From Celeribacter baekdonensis (GTDB taxonomy: Bacteria; Pseudomonadota; Alphaproteobacteria; Rhodobacterales; Rhodobacteraceae), in contig NZ_CP028475.1 in NCBI RefSeq assembly GCF_003047105.1, positions 434,001-498,000 on the forward strand: DNA of 64,000 nucleotides, given 5' to 3'. Under the pieces are notes generated by a model that was given only the letters and a program-made list of their open reading frames with translations, had not been told where the DNA came from and did no database searches. The translations under genes were made by a program, and so were the position numbers. Below, in pieces: positions 55,871 to 64,000 of this stretch (position 1 is the first letter of the stretch; each line of letters begins with the position of its first letter).

Positions 55871-56497
55871 ATGGGTTCCTGGAACGATTTCAACGACGCG
55901 CAGAGCAACACCAACCTGATCCCAAAGGGCACGCTGGCCAAGGTGCGCCTGACCATCCGCCCCGGCGGCTTCGACGATGCCTCACAGGGCTGGACCGGCG
56001 GCTATGCCACGCGCGGCTCGACCGGTGCTGTCTATCTCAACGGCGAGTTCACGGTGACCGAGGGCCAATACGCACGGCGCAAGATCTTTACGCTGATCGG
56101 GCTCTACAGCCCCAAGGGACCTGACTGGACCAACATGGGCCGCAGCCTGGTGCGTGGCATGCTGAACTCGGCGCGGGGGATTTCCGACAAGGACATGTCG
56201 GCCGAGGCGCAGGCCGCGCGACGCATCAGCGGCTTTGCCGATCTCGACGGAATCGAGTTCATTGCCCGCATCGACATCGGCACCGACGCAAGCGGTGACG
56301 ACAAGAACGAGATCCGCAGCGCGGTCACGCCTGACCATCGCGATTATGCGCAGGTCATGGGAACGGCGGCCCTGCAGTTCAGTGGTAACGCCGGGCCGGG
56401 GGCCACTCCGCAGCATAATGCTGCCGCCCAAACGTCCTCGCCCAATCCGCCAGCAGCCAACCCCGGTGCCCCCGGGCGGCCGAGCTGGGCGCAGTAA
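55871..56497 (+). CDS. Probable DNA-binding partner of the Sak4-like ATPase
   Basis: 208 residues. The body (residues ~20-150) has OB-fold-like beta strands (GTLAKVRLTIRPGG, EFTVTEGQYARRKIFTLIGL). A low-complexity Pro/Ala/Asn tail ends WAQ, reminiscent of single-strand-binding proteins. A GGAGG site precedes the ATG. The assignment as an SSB-like protein is inference from layout and tail, not from a recognised family. Confidence 0.6.
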   Translation: MGSWNDFNDAQSNTNLIPKGTLAKVRLTIRPGGFDDASQGWTGGYATRGSTGAVYLNGEFTVTEGQYARRKIFTLIGLYSPKGPDWTNMGRSLVRGMLNSARGISDKDMSAEAQAARRISGFADLDGIEFIARIDIGTDASGDDKNEIRSAVTPDHRDYAQVMGTAALQFSGNAGPGATPQHNAAAQTSSPNPPAANPGAPGRPSWAQ

Positions 56498-56509
56498 GGG
56501 GGAACGGTC

Positions 56510-58192
56510 ATGCGCCTGCGCCCCCGCCAGAAAACCTTCGTCGAGCGCAGTGTTGCTGCGCTCGCGTCCCGCGGCAACACGCTGGGTGTGGCTCCCACCG
56601 GCGCGGGCAAAACCATCATGCTCTCGGCGGTCACCGGCGAGATGATTGGCGACGGTGCCAAGGCCTGTGTTCTGGCGCATCGCGACGAGCTCACGGCGCA
56701 GAACCGCGCCAAGTTTCAGCGCGTGGTGCCGGAGGTGTCGACATCTGTGATCGACGCGACGGAGAAATCCTGGGGCGGCGACGTCACCTTCGCAATGGTG
56801 CCGACGCTGGCACGGGCGTCAAACCTGGCCGACATGCCGCGCCTCGATCTGCTGGTGATCGACGAGGCGCATCACGCGGTGGCGGACAGCTACCGCCGCA
56901 TCATCGACCGGGTGCGCGATGCAAATCCCGACGCGAGGGTGTTCGGGGTGACGGCAACGCCGACCCGGGGCGATCGCAAGGGTCTGCGCGAGGTCTTCGA
57001 CAATGTCGCCGACCAAGTGCAGTTGGGCGAGTTGATTGCGTCTGGCCACCTCGTGCCGCCGCGCACCTTTGTCATCGATGTGGGGGTGCAGGAGGAATTG
57101 AAGTCGGTCCGCAAGACCAGTGCCGATTTCGACATGACCGAGGTGGCGGACATCATGGACCGCGCGCCTGTCACGGACGAGGTGATCCGACACTGGACCG
57201 AAAAGGCAGGCGACCGTCAGACGGTCGTCTTCTGTTCAACCGTCGCCCACGCGGACCATGTGACCGAGGCATTCTGCGCCGCGGGGATCACGGCTGCGCT
57301 GATCCATGGTGATCTGGCTTCTGAGACCCGCAAGGCCATCCTTGCCGATTACGCGGCGGGCAAGACCCGCGTCGTCGTCAATGTCGCTGTGCTGACCGAA
57401 GGCTGGGATCATCCGCCCACCGCCTGCGTCGTGCTGCTGCGTCCCAGTTCCTACAAATCCACCATGATCCAGATGGTCGGGCGCGGGCTGCGCACCGTCG
57501 ATCCTGAGGAACACCCCGGCCTCGTCAAGACCGACTGCGTGGTGCTGGATTTCGGGACATCGAGCCTGATCCACGGCACGCTGGAACAGGATGTCGATCT
57601 GGATGGCAAGATCGGCACCGGTGAAGCACCGACGAAAACTTGCCCGGCCTGCGCGGCGGAGATCCCGCTGGCCGCCACCGAATGCCCGCTCTGTGGCGAG
57701 GCATTGCTGCCGGATGAGGGTGAGACCGGCGCCGACTCTGCCCCGCTCTCGGGCTTTGTCATGACCGAGATCGACCTGCTGAAACGCTCGAGCTTCGCAT
57801 GGGTCGATCTCTTCGGCACGGACGACGCGCTGATGGCTACGGGCTTTACCGCCTGGGGCGGCATCTTCTGGATGGGCGGCGTCTGGTACGCCATCGGCGG
57901 GGCCAAGGGCGAGCGGCCACGCTTGTTGGGCGTCGGAGAACGCACCGTCTGCCTCGCTCAGGCCGACGACTGGCTCAACACCCACGAGAGTGATGAAAGC
58001 GCCTTCAAGACAAGGGGATGGCTGCGTCAGCCACCGACGGACAAGCAGCTGAAATACCTACCGCCCGAGTGCCGGCACGACTTCGGCCTGACGCGCTATC
58101 GCGCCTCGGCGCTGATGACCTTCAGCTTCAACAAACGCGCCATCCAGGCAGCCGTGAACGCGGTGGCCGGATCCGAACGGAGGGCGGCATGA
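56510..58192 (+). CDS. DEAD/DEAH-box helicase of the prophage
   Basis: 560 residues. SF2 motifs: GVAPTGAGKTIMLSAV, VIDEAHHAVADS, GVTATPTRGD, VAVLTEGWDHPP and QMVGRGLRTV. Then a zinc finger CPACAAEIPLAATECPLCG and a C-terminal domain (~residues 415-555) that looks phage-specific (LKRSSFAWVDLFGTDDALMA). It probably unwinds or branch-migrates DNA during phage replication. It lies 12 bases after the previous gene. Confidence 0.88.
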   Translation: MRLRPRQKTFVERSVAALASRGNTLGVAPTGAGKTIMLSAVTGEMIGDGAKACVLAHRDELTAQNRAKFQRVVPEVSTSVIDATEKSWGGDVTFAMVPTLARASNLADMPRLDLLVIDEAHHAVADSYRRIIDRVRDANPDARVFGVTATPTRGDRKGLREVFDNVADQVQLGELIASGHLVPPRTFVIDVGVQEELKSVRKTSADFDMTEVADIMDRAPVTDEVIRHWTEKAGDRQTVVFCSTVAHADHVTEAFCAAGITAALIHGDLASETRKAILADYAAGKTRVVVNVAVLTEGWDHPPTACVVLLRPSSYKSTMIQMVGRGLRTVDPEEHPGLVKTDCVVLDFGTSSLIHGTLEQDVDLDGKIGTGEAPTKTCPACAAEIPLAATECPLCGEALLPDEGETGADSAPLSGFVMTEIDLLKRSSFAWVDLFGTDDALMATGFTAWGGIFWMGGVWYAIGGAKGERPRLLGVGERTVCLAQADDWLNTHESDESAFKTRGWLRQPPTDKQLKYLPPECRHDFGLTRYRASALMTFSFNKRAIQAAVNAVAGSERRAA

Positions 58193-58195
58193 CCC

Positions 58196-58606
58196 ATGAC
58201 CATACCAACACCGATCACGGCCGAGGGCCGGCGGCGTCTCTGGCATCCACGTGGAACGCTCTGTGCTGTCTGTCAGCAACCCACGCGTGGTTTTGGCTGG
58301 CGCGATCCACACCGGTCGAAGCGGCCCCGGCCATCAGTCTGGTTCTGCTCGATGCCCTGCCAAGGTTTCTGGACGCGTTTGGCGCGGGAGCGTTTTGCCA
58401 TGGTTGATCTGACCGAAGAAGAGCGCGCCGCCATCACCGCCACCATGAAACGCGTCGCGCTGCTGATGGATGAGATCGGCTGGCAGACAGCTTTCGCCGA
58501 TCTGTGTGAGGCGCAGGTGCGCGCCCTGATCGAGGAGGCTGTCGAAGGTTTCCGCGAGGCCATGTCCGACATCGCGCGGGCCCAGACACAGGAGGTGCCG
58601 TTCTGA
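58196..58606 (+). CDS. DUF6511-like zinc-binding protein
   Basis: 136 residues. The N-terminal half has CAVCQQPTRGFGWRDP and WFCSMPCQGFW (two CxxC-type pairs), a pattern I associate with DUF6511 phage proteins. The C-terminal half is helical (EEERAAITATMKRVALLMDE). The stop overlaps the next start (TGATG). Function unknown. Confidence 0.65.
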   Translation: MTIPTPITAEGRRRLWHPRGTLCAVCQQPTRGFGWRDPHRSKRPRPSVWFCSMPCQGFWTRLARERFAMVDLTEEERAAITATMKRVALLMDEIGWQTAFADLCEAQVRALIEEAVEGFREAMSDIARAQTQEVPF

Positions 58607-59364
58607 TGCTGGACTTCAATCACCGGCCCTCCACGGCGGAGCGGATCAACGCGCTGGTCGACGCAGCCCTCATTGCCGAGCGCGAGGCCACACCGCCCCG
58701 GACCTATCTCGGCGCGTCTCGCTTGGGGCACGCTTGCGAACGCGCGCTTCAGTTCGAGTTCGCCGGTGCACCCAAGGATGACGATGCCGATTTCGGCGGC
58801 CAGACGCTGCGGATCTTCGCGATCGGCCACCAGCTCGAGGACCTTGCGATCCGCTGGCTGCGGGCCGCTGGGATCGATCTTGTCACCCAAAAACGCGATG
58901 GCGGCCAGTTCGGCTTCTCCGTCGCGGGAGGTCGTATCCGGGGCCATGTCGACGGGATCATCGCTGATGCTCCGGCGACGCTTGGTCTGCGCACCCCGAC
59001 GCTCTGGGAATGCAAGACCATGAACGCGAAGAACTGGCGCTCCTGCGTCAATGACGGGGTCGCCGTCTCCAAGCCCGTCTATGCCGCCCAGATCGCGATT
59101 TACCAGGCCTACATGGAGCCCTCGGTGCCGGGGATATCGGCGGCCCCGGCGCTATTCACCGCCATCAACAAGGACACGGCCGAGCTGCACCATGAACACG
59201 TGCCGTTCGATGCCGATCTGGCGCAGCGCATGTCCGACCGCGCCGTGCGGATCCTGCAGGCCACGGACGCGGGCGAGTTGCTGCCCCGTGTCGCGGCCAA
59301 CCGGGATTTCTTCGAATGCCGGTTCTGTGCCCATGCCGAGCGGTGTTGGAGCCTGGCTGCATGA
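58606..59364 (+). CDS. PD-(D/E)XK nuclease, Cas4/RecB-like
   Basis: 252 residues. Nuclease core: GASRLGHACERALQFEF, IRGHVDGIIADAP (Asp), LWECKTMNAKNW (Glu-x-Lys). Near the C-terminus ECRFCAHAERC may hold a metal cluster with an earlier Cys, as in Cas4. It is probably an exonuclease that works with the Sak4-like ATPase in recombination. It overlaps the next gene as ATGA. Confidence 0.85.
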   Translation: MLDFNHRPSTAERINALVDAALIAEREATPPRTYLGASRLGHACERALQFEFAGAPKDDDADFGGQTLRIFAIGHQLEDLAIRWLRAAGIDLVTQKRDGGQFGFSVAGGRIRGHVDGIIADAPATLGLRTPTLWECKTMNAKNWRSCVNDGVAVSKPVYAAQIAIYQAYMEPSVPGISAAPALFTAINKDTAELHHEHVPFDADLAQRMSDRAVRILQATDAGELLPRVAANRDFFECRFCAHAERCWSLAA

Positions 59365-61763
59365 CCGACGAGCCCAGCGATCCATCCGACCCCGTGCAGG
59401 ACACACCTATGCGCGACGACACAACGCCAGATATGCCCAAGGAGAATATCGTCCATTTCAACCCGTGGCGCGATTTCAACGACGCGGCCCCGCAGATCGA
59501 CGTGTTCGGGGACGAGCCGGACCCTGCGCAGATCGCTCAGTTCATGCAGGTTGTCTTTGGCTACTGCGACGGTCTGATCCCGGTCCGCAGTTTCATCGAC
59601 AAGGGGCAAGGCATTGATGGCCGCCCGCATAACATCTGGCTCGATGCCGATCAGGCCGCGCCGGAGAAGATGGCGACTTTCGCCACATGGGCCTCGCGTG
59701 AGGGCGCGGCGGTCTATGTGATCCCCGGCACAGTCGCGGCACCCGGGCAAGCGAAGGCCGCCGAAATCCTGCAGATGCAGACCGTGGTGGTCGATCTCGA
59801 CACCGGCGATATCGCTGCCAAGCGCGCCCATCTGGAGCGTCACCTTGGGTCGCCGACCATGGTAGTGGAAAGTGGCGGTGTGACACCGGAGGGTCAGCGG
59901 AAAGCCCATGTCTGGTGGTCGCTGACCGAGCCTGCCGAGGGCGACGACATCGCCCGTGTCTGCCGTCTGCGCGGCGACATCGCGGCAAAGGTCGGCGGCG
60001 ACATGCATTTCCGCTCGGCCCACCAGCCGATCCGCGTGGCGGGTTCGGTCTATTACAAGAACAGCCTGAAAACGCAGGTGCGGATCGTCGAGCTAAACGC
60101 CGACCGCGAACGCGACCTGGCCGAGTTCATGGAGGCCGTGACCGACATGCCGCCCGCGCCAGGCGTGTCCCTGCAACCCGAGTTCAGCCATCCCGACAAA
60201 CCGGCGATGGACGATGTGCTGGTCACCCCGGTGCGCGAGGGGGCGCAGGACGATTGGTCCCGCTTCGAGGGCGCATCTGCTGCGATCGGGCATTTCATCC
60301 GCATGGTCCACGAGGGCCGGATGACAAAAGACGAAGGCTGGGAGGGCATCTGCGGCTACAACGCCGCGATGCTGCGGCCGCAATGGCCGGTCGAACGGCT
60401 CAAGCGCGAGTCCGAGCGCCTCTGGGAGCGGCATGTCGAGAAATACGGACCGCCCCTGATCCGATTGGATTCCGGCGCACCGGGACCGGCCGAGATGCCC
60501 GCATTCACGCTGGGCGCGCTGCTGGACGACCAGAGTCCCATGCCGGAAGACATCATTGCGCCGCGCGTGCTGACGCCAGGTGGGCTGCTGGTGCTGGGTG
60601 GCGCGCCCAAGGTTGGCAAAAGCGATCTGCTGATCTCCTGGCTCGTACACATGGCCGCCGGTGTGCCGTTTCTCGGCTTCACGCCGCCACGACCGCTGCG
60701 GGTCTTCTACCTACAGGCCGAAATCCAGTATCACTATCTGCGCGAACGACTGAAGCAGATTGCCCTCCCGCCGGAGGTGTTGGCCGCCGCGCGCGATACC
60801 TTCGTCGCCACGCCGAAACTCAAGCTGCTGCTCGACAACGAGGGCAGCGTGCGCGTGGCGCGCGCCGTGCAAACGGCGTTCCCCGATGCACCGCCCGACA
60901 TCCTCTGCGTCGACCCGATCCGCAACCTGTTCGACGGCGGGCCCGACGGCGGCGGCGAGAACGACAATTCCGCCATGATGTTCTTCCTCAAGGAGCGCAT
61001 CGAGGTCTTGCGCGACCATATCGACCGCGATTGCGGGGTCATCCTGATCCACCACACCAAGAAGCTCAGCAAGCAGCAGGTAAAGGACGATCCCTTCCTC
61101 GCACTCTCCGGCGCCAGCGCGCTGCGCGGGTTCTATACGTCCGGCCTGATCCTGCACCGTCCCGACGAGGAGGCCCCAGAACGCAAGCTGGAAATTGAGC
61201 TTCGGAACGGACCCGCGCTGCCCTCCAAGCTGATCGACAAGGTTGGCGGTCAATGGATCGAAATCAACCCAATGAACGAGCGGCTGGTGCGCCAGAACGT
61301 CGGCGCAAAGCATGATGCCGAGCGCAACCGTAAACGCGATGTGATCCTCGACCTGCTCTATGAGGAAGCCGCCAGCGGGCATCTCTACACGACAATGCAA
61401 TTCGCCGAAGCGTTCGAGAACCAGAGCGGGCTTGGCAGTAAATACACCATTCGCGAACGGTTGAGTGTTCTGGCCACGAAGGGCCACGTCAAGTTCCTGC
61501 GGGATGGCAACGTGTTTGGCTATCCGAAGGTCAGATCCCGTTTCGGATATCTCTGTGTCGACGGGATGCGGTTTCGCCCCGAAGAGCGTATTGATCCGGA
61601 GACCGGCGAGGTTTTCGAAGACGCCGATCCCGTTCTTCCCAGCCACTACAAATGCCCGAATTCCGGGGTCTGCATGGACGTCGAAAACCCGGCTGTCTGG
61701 GTCTATCCGGAGACGGTTGCGGACGCGGATTGTGGGTCACCAACTCCTAAGAGTGAGGCCTAA
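59361..61763 (+). CDS. Primase-helicase (RepB-like primase plus RepA-like ATPase)
   Basis: 800 residues from MTDEPSDPSDPVQD. The N-terminal part (~60-270) resembles plasmid RepB-type primases (VVVDLDTGDIAAKRAHLERH; RKAHVWWSLTEP; the FRSAHQPIRVAGS region). The C-terminal part (~400-640) is a RecA-like hexameric ATPase with Walker A LGGAPKVGKSDLLISW, DILCVDPIRNLFDGG and GVILIHHTKKLS. A winged helix may follow. It is likely the prophage's replicative primase-helicase. Confidence 0.85.
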   Translation: MTDEPSDPSDPVQDTPMRDDTTPDMPKENIVHFNPWRDFNDAAPQIDVFGDEPDPAQIAQFMQVVFGYCDGLIPVRSFIDKGQGIDGRPHNIWLDADQAAPEKMATFATWASREGAAVYVIPGTVAAPGQAKAAEILQMQTVVVDLDTGDIAAKRAHLERHLGSPTMVVESGGVTPEGQRKAHVWWSLTEPAEGDDIARVCRLRGDIAAKVGGDMHFRSAHQPIRVAGSVYYKNSLKTQVRIVELNADRERDLAEFMEAVTDMPPAPGVSLQPEFSHPDKPAMDDVLVTPVREGAQDDWSRFEGASAAIGHFIRMVHEGRMTKDEGWEGICGYNAAMLRPQWPVERLKRESERLWERHVEKYGPPLIRLDSGAPGPAEMPAFTLGALLDDQSPMPEDIIAPRVLTPGGLLVLGGAPKVGKSDLLISWLVHMAAGVPFLGFTPPRPLRVFYLQAEIQYHYLRERLKQIALPPEVLAAARDTFVATPKLKLLLDNEGSVRVARAVQTAFPDAPPDILCVDPIRNLFDGGPDGGGENDNSAMMFFLKERIEVLRDHIDRDCGVILIHHTKKLSKQQVKDDPFLALSGASALRGFYTSGLILHRPDEEAPERKLEIELRNGPALPSKLIDKVGGQWIEINPMNERLVRQNVGAKHDAERNRKRDVILDLLYEEAASGHLYTTMQFAEAFENQSGLGSKYTIRERLSVLATKGHVKFLRDGNVFGYPKVRSRFGYLCVDGMRFRPEERIDPETGEVFEDADPVLPSHYKCPNSGVCMDVENPAVWVYPETVADADCGSPTPKSEA

Positions 61764-62040
61764 CTCCTATGTCCTCCCCAACTCCTGTTTCAATTAAATC
61801 AACGACTTATCGCGCCAGAGGAGTTAGTGGCCCAACTCCTCCCCAACTCCTCCGAACTCCTAATTTTTCGTTCTTTATCAGCGCGTTACCCGGAGAGGAG
61901 GAGTTAGTGTGGAAAGCCCCCATACTACGTATGGGGCGCCAACCAGCAGGTTTGGCCCCCATCCCATACGCAGACGGGTATCCGCGCGCGGGCCGATGTG
62001 CACCGAGCCCTTCACCTTTCGAGCAGCAATGGAGATGACA
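61764..62040. other. Gap without a gene in the prophage
   Basis: 277 bases. The motif CAACTCCT (often AACTCCT) recurs at least six times between 61739 and 61862 on the plus strand, with GAGGAGTTAG in between. These may be binding sites or part of an origin. No protein gene is convincing here. Confidence 0.45.
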
Positions 62041-62559
62041 ATGTCGAACAGGCAAATTGAACCCGTGTGCGAACACCAGCTGGCACCTCTGCCCGGTACC
62101 ATTCTTGCCCTGGATCTCGGGACAACCACGGGCTGGGCTCTGCGGTCCACGGACGGTCTAATCACCAGCGGCACCGCATCGTTTAAGCCTGGGCGCTACG
62201 ACGGTGGGGGCATGCGGTACCTGCGCTTCACGAACTGGCTGGGCGAGTTGGAGCGGTTGTCCGGTCCCATCGCTGCCATCTGGTTCGAGGAAGTCCGTCG
62301 CCATGCCGGGACCGACGCGGCTCACGTCTATGGGGGCCTGATGGCCACCCTGAGCAGCTGGGCCGAGATGCGAGGAGTGCCCTACGAGGGCGTGCCGGTC
62401 GGCACCATCAAGCGCCACGCCACCGGCAAGGGCAACGCCAACAAGGACGCCATGATCGCCGCCGCCCGGGCCCGCGGGTTCAGCCCGGCCGATGACAACG
62501 AAGCCGATGCCATCGCGATCCTCCTCTGGGCCATGGAAACCCACGGAGGTGCGCAATGA
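62041..62559 (+). CDS. RuvC-like Holliday junction resolvase
   Basis: 172 residues; GGAG six bases before the ATG at 62041 decides this start over two nearby upstream ATGs. RNase H-fold motifs: ILALDLGTTTGWALRS, WFEEVRRHAGTDAAHVYGGL and the C-terminal DDNEADAIAILLWAM, giving the acidic triad. It resolves branched DNA before packaging. It overlaps the next gene by four bases. Confidence 0.85.
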   Translation: MSNRQIEPVCEHQLAPLPGTILALDLGTTTGWALRSTDGLITSGTASFKPGRYDGGGMRYLRFTNWLGELERLSGPIAAIWFEEVRRHAGTDAAHVYGGLMATLSSWAEMRGVPYEGVPVGTIKRHATGKGNANKDAMIAAARARGFSPADDNEADAIAILLWAMETHGGAQ

Positions 62560-62759
62560 CCTGTATGCGCTTCACGCCCAAGGGCTATGGTGGGCATCGC
62601 CGCCAGCCCGATGAGGTCAAACGGGATGGCTGGAAGGAACAAGGCCTGCTTGCCGTCGCCATTGACGATGACCGGTTGACCTGGCCCGAGCGGGAACTGG
62701 TGCGCCAGCTTGGCGAGCGTCTCTACGGCAAACTTGAACGGGAGGCGCGCCATGGGTGA
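62556..62759 (+). CDS. Small hypothetical prophage protein
   Basis: 67 residues, basic (FTPKGYGGHRRQPDEVKRDG, then WPERELVRQLGERLYGK). No family recognised. It is coupled by ATGA to the resolvase and overlaps the next gene, which supports its reality. Confidence 0.6.
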   Translation: MTCMRFTPKGYGGHRRQPDEVKRDGWKEQGLLAVAIDDDRLTWPERELVRQLGERLYGKLEREARHG

Positions 62760-63198
62760 GTGGACAACCACACGTGTGGAGGACCGGCTGGAGAGCGCGG
62801 CCGACGTCTTCCGCACCTTGCCCGGTGTCATGCCGCAGGGCTTCTTCAACGCCTGGCCCGAGTATTTCCACAGCTTCGCGGACAAGGTTGGTCAGGAGCC
62901 GCAGATGCGGCGGCCCCGACCGGGCCCGCGCCAGATCACCGAGGCCGAGGAGGCTCTGCTCTGGCTGCGCTGGCTGGAACGGGATGATGCCCGGATCGTC
63001 TGGCTGCGTGCCGAACGCACGCCGTGGAAACCAATCTGCTGGGAGATGGGGCTGAGCCGGACAGCGGCGAACAAACGCTGGCAGTTCGGGCTCGCGGTGA
63101 TCACATGGCGTCTGCATGGCCGGATGCCTCCGGTCCGGCGCTCGCAGCAGTTCGTCATCGAAAACGCCAACTGCCTGTCAAGAAAAATCGTCTTGTGA
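62752..63198 (+). CDS. DUF6362 protein
   Basis: 148 residues from MGEWTTTRVEDRLESAADVF. The pattern LPGVMPQGFFNAWPEYFHSF, then WLRAERTPWKPICWEMGLSR and AANKRWQFGLAVIT, matches DUF6362, with a helix-turn-helix (WKPICWEMGLSRTAANKRW). Probably a late-gene regulator or packaging-associated protein; exact role unknown. Confidence 0.75.
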   Translation: MGEWTTTRVEDRLESAADVFRTLPGVMPQGFFNAWPEYFHSFADKVGQEPQMRRPRPGPRQITEAEEALLWLRWLERDDARIVWLRAERTPWKPICWEMGLSRTAANKRWQFGLAVITWRLHGRMPPVRRSQQFVIENANCLSRKIVL

Positions 63199-63593
63199 GG
63201 CAATTTTCCGGTGTACATCGCAGGGCCTTACACATTTCGAGAATGAGGCTACAAATTGGATATACTCGGGAGAGGAGCGCGCAGGCAGACGCCGCGCAGC
63301 TGGCTTCCGGGGTCCACCCAAGGGTCCAGCCGGGGTCCAGGTCGCTAACCCACTGAATTCACGGGTCCTTCCTGGCCCGAAACGTATACGGGCGGGCGAA
63401 GCGCGCAATATCGCCAGCGACAGGGCCGGTTTTTTGGGAAGCCACCCCGGCGGGCATCCACCCGCGACCTGCTGAAAACCACGACAAAACAGAACTTTGG
63501 CACCGGATACGCCCGGTGGCCGCTGGACCCCTCGCGGAGTCCAGACTGGCTGCCGGCATCCGGAGTCAACCCGATTGAGGGGGACCGACCCGC
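63199..63593. repeat. 395-base gap with GGGGTCCA repeats
   Basis: CCGGGGTCCA occurs at 63307-63316 and 63330-63339, a GGGTCCA at 63322-63328, and an inverted TGGACCCC at 63524-63531. No ORF in this gap looks like a protein. It lies before the ParB-like gene, where packaging or replication sites would be reasonable. Confidence 0.45.
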
Positions 63594-64000
63594 ATGACCC
63601 TGAGCTTTGCCCCGGACGCGATTGAGACCTGGCCGCTGGCCAAGCTCCAGCCTTATGCCAAGAACGCAAAGGCGCATGGCGCGGACCAGGTTGCGAAGAT
63701 CGCCGCCAGCATGGCCGAGTTCGGTTGGACGGTGCCGTGCCTCGTTGCTGACGACGGCGAGCTGATCGCGGGCCATGGCCGGGTCCTGGCCGCCACGCAG
63801 CTCGGGCTAACCGAGGCACCGGTGATCGTGCTGGGTCACCTGACCGAGGCGCAGCGCCGGGCCTACCGGATCGCGGACAACAAGCTGACCGAACTGGGCA
63901 CCTGGGACGAGGCGCTGCTGTCTGCGGAACTGAACGACCTGCTGGCGGAGGACTACGATCTGTCTCTGGTCGGTTTTTCCGATGGTGAGTTGGACAAGCT
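63594..64000 (+). CDS. ParB-N domain protein, probably a ParB-methyltransferase fusion (partial)
   Basis: The first 135 residues of a protein cut by the window edge. WPLAKLQPYAKNAKAHGADQ, then VPCLVADDGELIAGHGRVLA and VIVLGHLTEAQRRAYRIADN are a ParB/sulfiredoxin N-terminal domain. In phages this exact type usually continues into a DNA adenine methyltransferase. The continuation lies outside the window, so the fusion is inferred. Confidence 0.75.
   Translation, partial: MTLSFAPDAIETWPLAKLQPYAKNAKAHGADQVAKIAASMAEFGWTVPCLVADDGELIAGHGRVLAATQLGLTEAPVIVLGHLTEAQRRAYRIADNKLTELGTWDEALLSAELNDLLAEDYDLSLVGFSDGELDK

Noticed and set aside
59915..61198. 427-residue rightward frame inside the primase-helicase gene
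   Set aside because: A shifted frame of the same DNA, Arg/Ala-rich, without motifs; the primase-helicase frame carries all the conserved residues.

Overview
The window looks like part of an alphaproteobacterial chromosome of the Rhodobacteraceae (Roseobacter group). The evidence is the glnB-glnA pair, a tmk-holB-tatD-MBL operon, paired Hint/RTX secreted proteins, a DUF6314 protein, and codon use. I cannot name the genus. About one third is ordinary chromosome and two thirds is layered mobile DNA.

Layout. 1-6.6 kb: small conserved proteins, glnA and glnB (nitrogen control), and a bifunctional NAD(P)HX repair enzyme. 6.7-11.3 kb: a Hint fragment, tRNA-Leu(UAG), and the remains of a mobilizable element abutting the tRNA 3' end (an in-frame VirD4/serine-recombinase chimera, parDE, relaxase, MobC). 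11.3-16.1 kb: two divergent RTX/Hint proteins. 16.0-22.7 kb: a leftward housekeeping run (SPOR protein, D-Ala-D-Ala carboxypeptidase, tmk, holB, tatD, MBL hydrolase, AEC transporter).

22.9-40.0 kb: two elements use one tRNA-Ser(UGA) gene. Element A (about 9.0 kb, 22971-31953) sits inside the anticodon loop and has cut the gene in two: the 5' part is at 22930-22970 and the 3' part at 31943-32002. It carries a complete, divergent tRNA-Ser(UGA) 17 nt inside its left end, which presumably replaces the gene it destroyed. Its other cargo is a tyrosine integrase, a DUF5343 + HEPN pair, an AlpA-like regulator, a replication ATPase, a DUF5681-like protein, several unknown small genes and a strongly structured RNA-like segment. 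Element B (about 8.0 kb, 32005-39980) sits at the 3' end of the same tRNA, flanked by a 16-bp repeat, and carries a type III restriction-modification system.

40.3-47.5 kb: a type IC restriction-modification operon in the order hsdM-hsdS-prrC-hsdR. It encodes a PrrC-type anticodon nuclease and an HsdS with three TAEL-type spacer repeats. 47.8-64 kb: the early region of a prophage that runs off the right edge. It has a large serine recombinase module, a Com-like zinc finger next to a hairpin-guarded gene, and a replication/recombination block (Sak4-like ATPase, helicase, PD-(D/E)XK nuclease, primase-helicase, RuvC-like resolvase, ParB-like protein).

Five apparent single-base losses, all in short A/T or G/C runs, break four otherwise sensible genes (440-617, 16960-17759, 26368-26798, 32151-33340). 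Homopolymer sequencing error is a serious alternative to real decay for these.
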